This document shows, in pieces, positions 1 to 9,135 of a stretch of DNA of 64,000 nt. The notes under the pieces were generated by a model that made no database searches, had not been told where the DNA came from, and saw only the letters and a program-made list of their open reading frames with translations. Position 1 is the first letter of the stretch, and every line of letters starts with the position of its first letter. The DNA comes from WHTI01 sp963756365 (GTDB lineage Bacteria > Actinomycetota > CADDZG01 > WHSQ01). A program made the position numbers and the translations under genes. The stretch spans positions 744,001-808,000 of the forward strand of contig CAVWNF010000003.1 in assembly GCA_963756365.1 (NCBI GenBank), given 5' to 3'.

Positions 1-184
1 AGGAAGGTTCTCCGTGAAGGAGGAGAACGACCCGGCCGGAGCCCTCATCGAGGTAGTGCATCCGCACCTCGGAGCCGTCCGAACCGACATCGACGTAGTT
101 CGGCTGGAACTGAAAGTCAGCAAGCGGGGCGAACCTCTCATCGGGGGTCCTCACGTACTTCCATCCCGGAACCCTAACGGTCAT
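1..184 (-). CDS. Haloalkane dehalogenase-like alpha/beta hydrolase (5' part, runs off the window edge)
   Basis: Reading the minus strand from an ATG at 184-182 gives 61 codons open to the window edge. Residues 12-18 read RTPDERF and residues 44-48 read YLDEG. Residues 54-61 read LLLHGEPS, where HGEP (57-60) is the oxyanion/halide region of family-I haloalkane dehalogenases, which hydrolyse carbon-halogen bonds. The nucleophile Asp and the rest of the cap lie outside the window, so a related epoxide hydrolase or general alpha/beta hydrolase cannot be excluded. It lies 26 bases downstream of the PNPOx-fold gene on the same strand and may share its transcript. Confidence 0.72.
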   Translation of the reverse strand, partial: MTVRVPGWKYVRTPDERFAPLADFQFQPNYVDVGSDGSEVRMHYLDEGSGRVVLLLHGEPS

Positions 185-210
185 ACCCGCCCGTCCTGGA
201 TCAGAGAGAG

Positions 211-894
211 CTAAGAGCGGAAGCGGCCTTCGGGATCGGAGTACTCGATCAGATCCTCGGGCGCCTCGATGCCCTCCTTCAATCGGGGATCGGGCTCGAG
301 GCCCCCAGGCACGAGTCGAAGTGGGATGACACCCGCCCAGCAGTCGAGCGCATAGTCGTCCTCCAGGTCCTCGGGAGGACCCGTCGAGACCTTTGCAGAT
401 GTCTCGTCGAGGCTCAACGCGAGTACCCGCGTCTTGGCCAACTCCTTCTGGGTGGGCTCTCGGGCGTCCCGCCATCTGCCGGGAGCGACGTGATCTGAGA
501 CCGCTTCGAGAGCGGCGAGCTTCTCATCCGGGTCGGTCACTTCGTGGGCCTCGCCCAACACCACTACCGACCGGTAGTTCATCGAGTGCTCGAAGACCGA
601 GCGGGCAAGCACGAGCCCGTCGAGGATCGTGATCGTGACGCAGGCGGGGAATCCCCCTCGGAGATGCTTGAGCATCCGGCTCCCCGCCGACCCATGGACG
701 TAGAGGGTGTCCTCGATCCGAGCGTGGATCGTGGGGATGACGAACGGAGACTGCTCGAAGGCGAATCCGAGGTGACAGTAAAGGGCCTCGTCGATGATGG
801 CGTTGATCTCGGCCCGGTCGAAGACACCCTTCTCGGGCAGGCGGCGGAGAGTGGTGCGGTCCGTTGGGGCGGTGGGGCCCCCGGTCGTGGTCAT
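211..894 (-). CDS. Pyridoxamine 5'-phosphate oxidase-fold, flavin-nucleotide-binding family protein
   Basis: A 227-residue protein with the split-barrel flavin-binding pattern of the PNPOx-like family. After a short N-terminal helix (FDRAEINAIIDEALYCHLGF, 25-44) come strand-rich blocks with IPTIHARIEDTLYVHGS and SRMLKHL, as in cofactor-binding proteins of COG3467 type. Such proteins are generally cytosolic flavin or F420 binders with redox or uncertain roles; no catalytic assignment is possible from sequence. The ATG at 894 is the first in frame. The haloalkane-dehalogenase-like gene follows 26 bases downstream. Confidence 0.8.
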   Translation of the reverse strand: MTTTGGPTAPTDRTTLRRLPEKGVFDRAEINAIIDEALYCHLGFAFEQSPFVIPTIHARIEDTLYVHGSAGSRMLKHLRGGFPACVTITILDGLVLARSVFEHSMNYRSVVVLGEAHEVTDPDEKLAALEAVSDHVAPGRWRDAREPTQKELAKTRVLALSLDETSAKVSTGPPEDLEDDYALDCWAGVIPLRLVPGGLEPDPRLKEGIEAPEDLIEYSDPEGRFRS

Positions 895-994
895 GCTCAG
901 ACACTAGGGGAGAAAGTGCCCCAGGCGGAATATGCCATCTCGGCTAAACAAGCCCCCGCGAGCGGCCGATTATGTATATCGGAGGTCAATTCAG

Positions 995-1681
995 ATGCCT
1001 AAGGTTCTAGTTGTTGAAGATCAGCCCTCGGTGGTGGCGATAGTTCGCTACCACCTAGAGAGCGCGGGGTTCGAGGGCGTGTTCGCCGGGGACGTCGAAG
1101 AGGCGTGGCGGCACATCGTCCGTGAGAGCCCCGATGTTGCGGTGCTCGACATCAAACTGCCCGGCTCCGACGGCTGGAGTCTGCTCCAGAAGATCCGCTC
1201 AGATGGGCGCTACCACCGGATGCCCGTGGTGGTCCTGACCGGTTTGCTCGAACCGGAGATCGCCGAACGAGCGGCCACGATGGGGGCCGACTACCTGAGC
1301 AAGCCGTTCGCGGCATCTGCCCTCTTGTCGAAGATCAAGGGACTCGTGGGAACGAACGGAGTGGGCGCTGGATCCCCGAACGGGGCACCTAAACCACCGC
1401 CGGCACCGAGTGGCTTCAGTCCCAAGATCGAACTGGTGGCGGTCGGAGTGGTCCTCCTGCTCGACGGCTATCAGGTCGAGGGAGACATCTATCTGCCGCC
1501 CGAACTCGGTCGGTTCTCGGACGCATGGGAGTCGGTCATCAGGGACAACCGCGAGTTCGTGCCCGTTACCAACTGCACGGTGTCCAGCGCCGATGGAGGA
1601 ACGCCCATCGCTTCGCCCTCATTCGTGGAGGTCCGCAAGTCCCACATCCGTGCGGTCTTTCCGAAGGACATCACTTCCTGA
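995..1681 (+). CDS. Response regulator with a C-terminal domain of unknown output
   Basis: The start is set at the ATG at 995 because GGAGGT lies at 981-986, eight bases upstream; the earlier ATG at 932 has no such site. The receiver domain spans about residues 1-118 with acidic pocket E8/D9, phospho-acceptor D52 (AVLDIKLPG), T82 (VVVLTG) and K103 (LSKPF). A Pro/Gly-rich linker (about 119-140) leads to an 85-residue domain with VEGDIYLPPELGRFSD and EFVPVTNC, a pattern seen in small beta-rich domains that I cannot name with certainty. No DNA-binding helix-turn-helix is visible. The next gene is a GGDEF cyclase, so the pair may form a signalling module. Confidence 0.85.
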   Translation: MPKVLVVEDQPSVVAIVRYHLESAGFEGVFAGDVEEAWRHIVRESPDVAVLDIKLPGSDGWSLLQKIRSDGRYHRMPVVVLTGLLEPEIAERAATMGADYLSKPFAASALLSKIKGLVGTNGVGAGSPNGAPKPPPAPSGFSPKIELVAVGVVLLLDGYQVEGDIYLPPELGRFSDAWESVIRDNREFVPVTNCTVSSADGGTPIASPSFVEVRKSHIRAVFPKDITS

Positions 1682-1756
1682 TCACGGGTTCAGCCCGGGC
1701 CAACACGAACCGATATCCGTAAGGGGGAGAGGTTCCCCTCTCGGAGAGGATCAGTC

Positions 1757-2659
1757 ATGGCGCAGGTGATCGGTGGGGACGTCACCGGACGGACCCAGAG
1801 GATGCTTACCGAACGACTCCGTATCGTGCTGGAACAGCGCGCGGTTCGGTTCTTCGTCGTCGGCATCCTGATAGCGCTCGCGTCTCTCTTCAGCCTCATC
1901 GAAACCCCCGTCCAGGTCGACTCAGGTTGGTTGTTCATCATCCCCGTTGCGATCTCTGCGATCGCTGCCGGGCTCAAGGAGGGTTTGGTCGTCTCGATGG
2001 GAGCTGCCGCTATGGCTGCTCTCTGCGACGTGAGTCGCGCTCCGACCTTCGAGAGCACGTTGATCCTTTCCGTGTTCGCCGCCCGGTTCGCTCTCTATGG
2101 CATCACCGCCGGAGTGTTGGGGGCGTTCGCCGAAGCTCATTACGCGGTCCAGTCCAAGTTCCGGAAGCTAGCTCGACTCGACCCCCTCACTCAGGTTGCC
2201 AACATCGCAACCTTCTATGAGGAGGTCGAGGAACTCGAGGCAAGCAAGGAGCCCTACGCGGTCGTGATGATCGATGTCGATGATCTCAAAGCACTCAATG
2301 ACAGTCTCGGGCACCAGGTCGGGTCGCTCGCGATCCAGTCGGTTGCCAACGTGCTGCGTCGGGCGACGCGTGGTTCGGATTCGATCGCTCGCTATGGGGG
2401 CGATGAGTTCGTAGTGATCCTCCGCAGAAGTGACCGGGTGGGTTGTCAGATCGTCATGAATCGCATCAGGGGCGTCCTCGAGTCGGAGGGCCTCCCCGGT
2501 CACGTAGGAGTGCCCCTCCGGGTCTCCTGCGGTGTGGCGATCTCCGGCGAGGATGGCAGTACTTCCGAGGAACTGCTGTCTGCCGCAGATGCAGCGATGT
2601 ATCGGGACAAGGCGGCGCGGAAAGTAGGCCGGGCGCAGGCGGAGCGAGCGAACTTGTAG
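1757..2659 (+). CDS. Membrane-anchored diguanylate cyclase (GGDEF domain)
   Basis: A 300-residue protein with hydrophobic segments at about 31-50, 58-72, 77-92 and 102-124, followed by a GGDEF domain from about 140. The catalytic signature GGDEF is intact at 214-218, and a product-inhibition site RxxD (R205-D208) lies five residues before it. An active, feedback-regulated cyclase making cyclic di-GMP from two GTP is therefore expected. No EAL or HD-GYP domain is present. It lies 75 bases after the response regulator. The start ATG at 1757 has GGAGAGGA upstream. Confidence 0.9.
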   Translation: MAQVIGGDVTGRTQRMLTERLRIVLEQRAVRFFVVGILIALASLFSLIETPVQVDSGWLFIIPVAISAIAAGLKEGLVVSMGAAAMAALCDVSRAPTFESTLILSVFAARFALYGITAGVLGAFAEAHYAVQSKFRKLARLDPLTQVANIATFYEEVEELEASKEPYAVVMIDVDDLKALNDSLGHQVGSLAIQSVANVLRRATRGSDSIARYGGDEFVVILRRSDRVGCQIVMNRIRGVLESEGLPGHVGVPLRVSCGVAISGEDGSTSEELLSAADAAMYRDKAARKVGRAQAERANL

Positions 2660-2669
2660 CATTCGCCGC

Positions 2670-3077
2670 ATGAGCAAGAACGAGGCGATCCTCCCCTCCG
2701 AGAACACGATCCACGAAGCCCTCGGCATCACCGCGGTCGAGGCAGGACCGGACAAGGTCGTCCTTCAGATGGAGGTCGGCCCCAAGGTCCACCAACCTCT
2801 CGGGCTGTTGCACGGTGGCGCCTCTGCCGTCATCGCTGAGAGCGCTGCCTCGATCGGCTCCTACCTGAACTGCGAGGTGGGTCAATTCACCGTCGGTGTA
2901 GATCTGAACATCACCCACCTCAAAGCGGTTCGGTCCGGGATCGTGACCGCGACCGCAGAACCGATCCGTAAGGGACGAACCGTTCACGTATGGGGCATCG
3001 ATCTGGTCACCGAGGATGGCACCAAGATCGCGGTGGCTCGATGCACCCTTGCCGTTCGGCAGTCAGGCGCGAGCTAG
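2670..3077 (+). CDS. PaaI/MenI-type hotdog-fold acyl-CoA thioesterase
   Basis: At 135 residues this has the standard length of a single hotdog thioesterase. The signature HQPLGLLHGGASAVIAES (about 41-58) contains the HGG of the active-site helix and the catalytic acidic residue of the PaaI/EntH/MenI group. VGVDLNITHLKAVRSG and ARCTLAV complete the fold. The family hydrolyses CoA thioesters such as DHNA-CoA or aromatic acyl-CoAs in the cytosol; the substrate here is not determined. The start lies 10 bases after the GGDEF gene stop, which suggests co-transcription. Confidence 0.85.
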   Translation: MSKNEAILPSENTIHEALGITAVEAGPDKVVLQMEVGPKVHQPLGLLHGGASAVIAESAASIGSYLNCEVGQFTVGVDLNITHLKAVRSGIVTATAEPIRKGRTVHVWGIDLVTEDGTKIAVARCTLAVRQSGAS

Positions 3078-3095
3078 ACCAAGAGAGGGGACCCG

Positions 3096-3956
3096 ATGTA
3101 CAAGAAGATCCTGGCGGGCACCGACCTATCGGATACCGCCCGCATCGCTACCGATCGGGCCGCGCAGCTGGCGACCACGCTGGGCGCCGAGCTGATCCTG
3201 GTTCACGCAGGCTCGGACCCCGGTGCAGCGCTCGAGGACATTGCCTCCGGATACGGAGCCGAGGCAGTGGTCGTCACCGGGAACCCGGTAGATGCACTGC
3301 TCGGTGAGGTCGAGTCCAGGGGGGCCGACCTTCTCGTCGTCGGGAGCGTCGGCATGTCGGGGGCCAAACGCTTCATGCTCGGAAACGTCCCGAACAAGGT
3401 CTCGCACCAGGCGGGTTCCGACCTTCTGATCGTCAGGACCGACTCGAAGAGCGCTGACCCGAGTGCCTACAAGAAGATCCTCGTGGGGACGGACGGCTCT
3501 CCGACGGCCATGCGAGCGGTCAACGCGGCGGCCCGGCTATCGAAGGAACTCGGCGCCCACCCGGTGTTCGTTTGTGCCTACCAGCCTCTTTCCGAGGCGG
3601 AGGAGAAGTCGTTGCGGGCTGCGTCCGGCGATGTGCTTTCGCAGTGGGGCGCCGATCCATCAGCCTCGAACGTTCCCGAGGAGTTCAAGTGGCGGATCGT
3701 CCAGGCGACCCACGCTGAAGATGTCCTCGAGCGCGCCGAGGACCACGCGTCCAACCAAGGCGTCACCGCGGAGGTTCGCGCGGTGGAGGGACCGGCGGCG
3801 GATGTGCTCCTCGATGCCGCTCAGGGAGAGGACTTCGATCTGATCGTCGTCGGTAGCGTCGGCATGACGGGAGCGCGTCGTCTCATGCTCGGAAACGTTC
3901 CGCACCGCATCTCCCACCACTCCCCGGTGGACGTTCTGATCCTGCACACGGCATGA
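3096..3956 (+). CDS. Tandem universal stress protein (two UspA domains)
   Basis: Two UspA domains occupy about residues 1-114 and 125-286. Each begins YKKILxGTDxS and ends with a VVGSVGMxGAxRxMLGNVPxxxSHxxxxDxLI block. The conserved G-x2-G-x9-G-S/N nucleotide-binding motif appears as GSVGMSGAKRFMLGNV in the first domain and GSVGMTGARRLMLGNV in the second, so ATP binding is likely. Proteins of this class are cytosolic stress-linked nucleotide binders without a defined reaction. The stop overlaps the start of the next gene (ATGA at 3953), indicating translational coupling with the PIG-L deacetylase. Confidence 0.92.
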   Translation: MYKKILAGTDLSDTARIATDRAAQLATTLGAELILVHAGSDPGAALEDIASGYGAEAVVVTGNPVDALLGEVESRGADLLVVGSVGMSGAKRFMLGNVPNKVSHQAGSDLLIVRTDSKSADPSAYKKILVGTDGSPTAMRAVNAAARLSKELGAHPVFVCAYQPLSEAEEKSLRAASGDVLSQWGADPSASNVPEEFKWRIVQATHAEDVLERAEDHASNQGVTAEVRAVEGPAADVLLDAAQGEDFDLIVVGSVGMTGARRLMLGNVPHRISHHSPVDVLILHTA

Positions 3957-4750
3957 GTGGATCGAAGTACCGGGCTCTAGTCGTTGCGGCCCACCCCGAC
4001 GACATCGAGTTCGCGAGCGCAGCGACCCTCGCGAAGTGGGTCGATGAGGGCGCCGAGATCACCTTCTGTCTAGTGACGGACGGCTCGACGGGCACCCAGG
4101 ATCGTTCCTTGATCGGGACCGGCCTCAACCGCATGAGGGTCGCCGAGGCAGAGGCAGCGGCGAAAGTCATCGGCGCTACCGAGGTCAGATGGCTCGGGTA
4201 CCAGGACGGCTACGTCGAATACACCCTCGGACTTCGTAAGGACATCGCCCGCGTTTTCAGAGAGGCCCGCCCGCATCGCTACATGGTCATGGATCCAACC
4301 TCGTTCATCGACGGATGGTTCGTGAACCACCCGGATCACAAAGCGGTCGGAGAGGCGTCCCTCGACGTGACGCTGACCGCCGGGACCACCCCTGGGCACT
4401 TCCCCGAGTTGATCGAGGAAGGGTTCGAGCCCTGGCGAGGCCTTAGGGAGCTGTGGATCGCCGGGCCGGAGTCCGGACCGGTCGTCGTCGATGTCTCGGA
4501 CACGATCGATCGCAAGATCGAGGCGCTCCTGTGCCACAAGAGCCAGGTTGGAGACGATGTCGATCGCATCAAAGGGTGGATGAAGGAGCGAGCGGCCGAG
4601 GAGGGGGCCCGGGCGGGCTATGCCTACGGTGAGTCGTTCCGGGTCACCAATCGGGGGCCCGGATTCCACCCCGATGAACTGGACGACATCGATTTCGACT
4701 TCGCCCCACTCCCGCTCGATCCTCGCTCGGCCCCCGCCCGTCGCGCCTAA
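3953..4750 (+). CDS. PIG-L/LmbE-family N-acetyl-sugar deacetylase
   Basis: The 265-residue protein carries the zinc-binding AHPDDIEF motif (HPDD at 14-17) and the second ligand motif HPDH (126-129), as in MshB, Mca and BshB. These enzymes use zinc to deacetylate N-acetylglucosaminyl groups or to cleave thiol conjugates. The exact substrate is unknown. A second PIG-L protein is encoded at 26574-27371, so they may have different substrates. It overlaps the USP gene by four bases and is the last gene before the sufB promoter. Confidence 0.88.
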   Translation: MSGSKYRALVVAAHPDDIEFASAATLAKWVDEGAEITFCLVTDGSTGTQDRSLIGTGLNRMRVAEAEAAAKVIGATEVRWLGYQDGYVEYTLGLRKDIARVFREARPHRYMVMDPTSFIDGWFVNHPDHKAVGEASLDVTLTAGTTPGHFPELIEEGFEPWRGLRELWIAGPESGPVVVDVSDTIDRKIEALLCHKSQVGDDVDRIKGWMKERAAEEGARAGYAYGESFRVTNRGPGFHPDELDDIDFDFAPLPLDPRSAPARRA

Positions 4751-4797
4751 TCCGGAACAAGGGGGCCGGCGCCCTGGTTGAGACTGATGAGGCCAAC

Positions 4798-4826
4798 TTA
4801 GGGTTGCCTAAGTAGGCTGCTAGACT
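4798..4826 (+). promoter_or_regulatory. sufB promoter with palindromic operator (site A)
   Basis: TTAGGGTTGCCTAAGTAGG occupies 4798-4816. Its core TTAGG-N4-CCTAA is an inverted repeat. TTAGGG (4798-4803) can act as -35 and TAGACT (4821-4826) as -10 with a 17-base spacer, so a protein bound to the palindrome would cover the promoter. Sixteen of 19 positions match site B (7742-7760) upstream of sufD. A GGAGGG ribosome site lies at 4851-4856. Confidence 0.65.
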
Positions 4827-4863
4827 ATGGATTCATCACGATTCCGTTGAGGAGGGATCCCTC

Positions 4864-6297
<1,434 letters not shown>

Positions 6298-6313
6298 TTC
6301 GCGCGATCAGGCC

Positions 6314-6766
6314 TCAGCGGGGCGGTGCGTAGAGCACGTTCGCGAAGGGCCACACGTCCGAAGCTACCCAGTCTGAGACGATCGACCTCAGGCTGCCGTC
6401 TAGTTCCGCGCGCGAGGCCCGCACCCACGACCGGATCCTGGCATCGTGCTCGCCGTCATCCGCCGGATAGATGTAGACGCAACCGATCACGTCCCGAGTT
6501 CGCGGGTCGAGGACCGAATAGGTGAACCCGTCGCGCGACGCGAAGTGTCTGGCGTGCATCTCGAGGTCGGCGAGGTTCTCCTGGAGGGTCATCTCGTGCG
6601 GCCACGACCCGTCCTCAAATCCGGGGGTCTGTTGGATGTGTTCGATGCTCGACGACCACGCCGCGTAGTCGCGCTCGTTGTGCTCGGGTCCAAGTGGCTC
6701 CAAGAGAACCTCAGTACTCATCAGTCCGAGCGGCGGTTCGAAATCCTTCGTAACGAAGTCGGCCAT
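6314..6766 (-). CDS. GNAT-like N-acetyltransferase family protein
   Basis: A 150-residue protein starting at the ATG at 6766 with a GGGAGG-type site about 8 bases upstream. It contains FTYSVLDPRTRDVIGCVYIYP and VRASRAELDGSLRSIVSDWVASDVWPF, consistent with the acetyl-CoA-binding core of small GNAT proteins, although the Q/RxxGxG/A loop is degenerate. The substrate is unknown. It lies 13 bases downstream of the EamA transporter on the same strand. Together they sit between sufB and sufD in the opposite direction. Confidence 0.7.
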   Translation of the reverse strand: MADFVTKDFEPPLGLMSTEVLLEPLGPEHNERDYAAWSSSIEHIQQTPGFEDGSWPHEMTLQENLADLEMHARHFASRDGFTYSVLDPRTRDVIGCVYIYPADDGEHDARIRSWVRASRAELDGSLRSIVSDWVASDVWPFANVLYAPPR

Positions 6767-6779
6767 GTCTACTTCCTCC

Positions 6780-7694
6780 CTAGGGCTCCGGGCCCACGAT
6801 CCGTTTCTTCCGTCGCGCCTGAAGTAGTACGACCGCGCCGAGGACCAGGACTCCACCGGCGATCTGCATCGCCGACAGACCCTGATCCAGCCAGACGAAC
6901 GCGACCAGACCGGCGAGAGCCGGTTCGAGCGTCGCGGCGATAGCGGCGCGCTCCGGTGGCACCTTTGAAACGGCCCACACATAGAGAAGGAATGGTGCGA
7001 GCGTGCCCATGAGCCCTACGAAGAGGATCAAGGGGATGTTCCGCGCCTCGAACAGTTCTGCTGGCCACCCCCTGAAGGATTGGGTTGCGACCCAGAAGAG
7101 GCTCGCCACGCCGAACGCGCGGAGCATCCCCCCGATCGGTCCGTAGGTCGCCCCGACCCTCTCGCTGACCATCGTGTAGGTGGCGAACAGGACGCCAGAG
7201 CTGAGCCCGAACAAGATGCCGAGGAGGTCGAGATTGCCGAGGTCTCCGCCGGGGATCTCGGATGCCAGCAGGACCCCGGCGAGCGCCAGCCCAAGGGCTC
7301 CGAGAACCTGCGGGGTCGGGCGTCTCCGTCTTCTCAGGGCTGTGTAGGCCACAAGGAACGCTGGCGCCGTGTACTGGAGGACGATAGCGATGGCGACCGC
7401 GAGATGGTCTATCGCCAGGTAGTAGGCGGCATTGACGAGGGCGATCGCAAGCCCGAGCGCCACGACATGGGGGATAGCGGATCCGCGGTCAGATGCTCGA
7501 TCCCTCAGAGCCAGGCTGATGATCCCGAATCCAGCGAACGCGATCACCGCCCGAGATGCGGCGAGTTCGAGCGGCTCGACCCCCCGGGCGAACAGCGAGG
7601 CCGCGACCGCCGCCGAGACCGCCCACAGCGCGGCCGCCAGGGCGATGGCGGTGAGCCCTGCGGGGGAGACCTCTCTAGTCCCGGACTGAGTCAT
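6780..7694 (-). CDS. EamA-family (DMT superfamily) transporter
   Basis: A 304-residue membrane protein with about ten hydrophobic helices arranged as two EamA repeats (about 10-145 and 155-295). Typical features are WAVSAAVAASLFARGVEPLELAASRAV in the first repeat and LEPALAGLVAFVWLDQGLSAMQIAGGVLVLGAVVLL near the C-terminus. DMT proteins usually export amino acids or other small metabolites; the substrate is not predictable. It diverges from sufD across operator site B, so that operator could also influence this gene. Confidence 0.88.
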   Translation of the reverse strand: MTQSGTREVSPAGLTAIALAAALWAVSAAVAASLFARGVEPLELAASRAVIAFAGFGIISLALRDRASDRGSAIPHVVALGLAIALVNAAYYLAIDHLAVAIAIVLQYTAPAFLVAYTALRRRRRPTPQVLGALGLALAGVLLASEIPGGDLGNLDLLGILFGLSSGVLFATYTMVSERVGATYGPIGGMLRAFGVASLFWVATQSFRGWPAELFEARNIPLILFVGLMGTLAPFLLYVWAVSKVPPERAAIAATLEPALAGLVAFVWLDQGLSAMQIAGGVLVLGAVVLLQARRKKRIVGPEP

Positions 7695-7741
7695 CGGCAG
7701 AAGATAACGGGGAAGGTTCGGGCCCCCGTCCAGGTTGCTGG

Positions 7742-7772
7742 TTAGGCAAGCCTAAGTAGGGCACGTTAGGAT
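7742..7772 (+). promoter_or_regulatory. sufD-side promoter with palindromic operator (site B)
   Basis: TTAGGCAAGCCTAAGTAGG at 7742-7760 has the near-perfect palindrome TTAGGC-AA-GCCTAA. It matches site A upstream of sufB except for three central bases. TAGGAT at 7767-7772 is a plausible -10. A start of transcription near 7779 would give a leader of about 125 bases before the sufD ATG. The site lies between the divergent EamA and sufD genes. The regulator is unknown. Confidence 0.62.
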
Positions 7773-7795
7773 TAGTGAACGGCTTCACAAGGGTC

Positions 7796-7872
7796 CTCCG
7801 GCGTCGCCGGAGCGGGATCCCGAAGCCATCCTGAGACGAACCAGGGTCGCCGCCCGACAGGACGCGGCGACC
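7796..7872 (+). promoter_or_regulatory. Structured 5' leader of sufD (two perfect hairpins)
   Basis: Two strong stems lie between the site B promoter and sufD. CTCCGGC (7796-7802) pairs with GCCGGAG (7806-7812) across a 3-base loop. GGTCGCCGC (7845-7853) pairs perfectly with GCGGCGACC (7864-7872) across a 10-base loop. No U-run follows either stem, so they are not obvious terminators. They could stabilise the message or regulate translation of the suf operon. Confidence 0.5.
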
Positions 7873-7902
7873 ATCCAACGGTCGGGGAGTGATCGGACGA
7901 AA

Positions 7903-9135
7903 ATGACGGACAAGCTGACGCGAGAGGCCCTAACGCGCCTTTCCGAGCAACTCGATGAACCATCTTGGCTCGCGGAACGCCGTGTCGAGGCATACGACAT
8001 CTACGAGAAGCTCGAGCTTCCCGACCCGAAGCACGAGGAGTTCCGTTACACCGATGTCAGGGGCTTCGATTTCGAGCGATTCACCGCCCCCGATCCCTCC
8101 TCAACGACACCCGAGTTGCCTAAGGGTCTCGCCGAGAAGGGCGTCATCTTCGGCTCGCTCCAACAGGTCGCGACCGAGCATCCAGATCTCGTGAAGGAAC
8201 ACTTCTTCACCGACGTTATGACCGACGAGCACAAGTTCACAGCCCTTCATGCAGCGTTCCATTCCGACAGCAACTTCGTTCTCGTTCCCCGCGGCGTCGA
8301 GGTCGAGCTGCCGCTCGAGGTGGTCCGGACCGTCGAGGGTGGTTCGTCGACCTTCCCGCACACAACGATCGTGGTCGGCGAGCAGGCGAGCCTCACCTTC
8401 GTGGACAGGTTCACCTCTGCGGACTCAGACGAAGCATCGCTGTCGGCCGGCGTGGTCGAGGTAACCGCTGGACGAGGTGCGACCGTGAACTACATCTCGC
8501 TCCAAACCTGGGGTCGTAACGTTCAGCATTTCCAGACCCAAAGGTTCACCGCGCAGCGCGACTCGACGGTGAGGTCCCTCGCCGTGAACCTCGGCTCGGC
8601 GTTCGCCCGAACGCAGGTCGAATCCGTACTCAACGGCGAAGGCTCGTTCTCCGAGATGCTTGGCCTTTACTTCGCCGACGCCGACCAGCACTTCGCCCAG
8701 CGCACGTTGCAACACCACAATGCCGAACACACCACGTCTGACCTGCTCTACAAAGGAGCGCTCAAGGAGCGCAGTCGCTCCGAGTACTCGGGGCTGATCA
8801 AGGTTGCCAAGGGTGCACAGGGAACCGACGCCTATCAGGCGAACCGGAACCTGACCCTGTCCGAAGATTCGATCGCTCGCTCGATCCCGCAGCTTGAGAT
8901 CGAAGCCAACGAGGTTCGCTGCACCCACGGTGCAACGGTCAGCCCCGTTGAGGAAGAGCACCTCTTCTACCTGATGAGCCGAGGGATCGACCGAGTGACC
9001 GCACAGAAACTGATCGTGTTCGGTTTCTTCGGCGAGGTCCTCGACCGGGTCAGAGTCGGCGGCGTCCGAGACGAGCTTTCCGAGGCCATTGCGGCGAAGG
9101 TCGAGGGCGACCAGCGTCTTGAGGTGGCCGTGTGA
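7903..9135 (+). CDS. sufD: Fe-S cluster assembly protein SufD
   Basis: A 410-residue SufD, the SufB paralogue of the SufBC2D scaffold. It shows an N-terminal helical part with LPDPKHEEFRYTDVRGFDFERF, a middle beta-helix region (FVLVPRGVEVELPLEVV), and the C-terminal family block RCTHGATVSPVEEEHLFYLMSRGI followed by FGFFGEVLDRV. The ATG at 7903 follows a GGGAGTG-type site. The stop TGA (9133-9135) shares a base with the ATG of the Rieske-SufC gene, so translation is probably coupled. Confidence 0.95.
   Translation: MTDKLTREALTRLSEQLDEPSWLAERRVEAYDIYEKLELPDPKHEEFRYTDVRGFDFERFTAPDPSSTTPELPKGLAEKGVIFGSLQQVATEHPDLVKEHFFTDVMTDEHKFTALHAAFHSDSNFVLVPRGVEVELPLEVVRTVEGGSSTFPHTTIVVGEQASLTFVDRFTSADSDEASLSAGVVEVTAGRGATVNYISLQTWGRNVQHFQTQRFTAQRDSTVRSLAVNLGSAFARTQVESVLNGEGSFSEMLGLYFADADQHFAQRTLQHHNAEHTTSDLLYKGALKERSRSEYSGLIKVAKGAQGTDAYQANRNLTLSEDSIARSIPQLEIEANEVRCTHGATVSPVEEEHLFYLMSRGIDRVTAQKLIVFGFFGEVLDRVRVGGVRDELSEAIAAKVEGDQRLEVAV

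Noticed and set aside
9132..9134. GTG at 9132 as start of the Rieske-SufC gene.
   Set aside because: It would only add one Met-equivalent before ATG 9135; the one-base TGATG overlap at 9135 is the more usual coupling.
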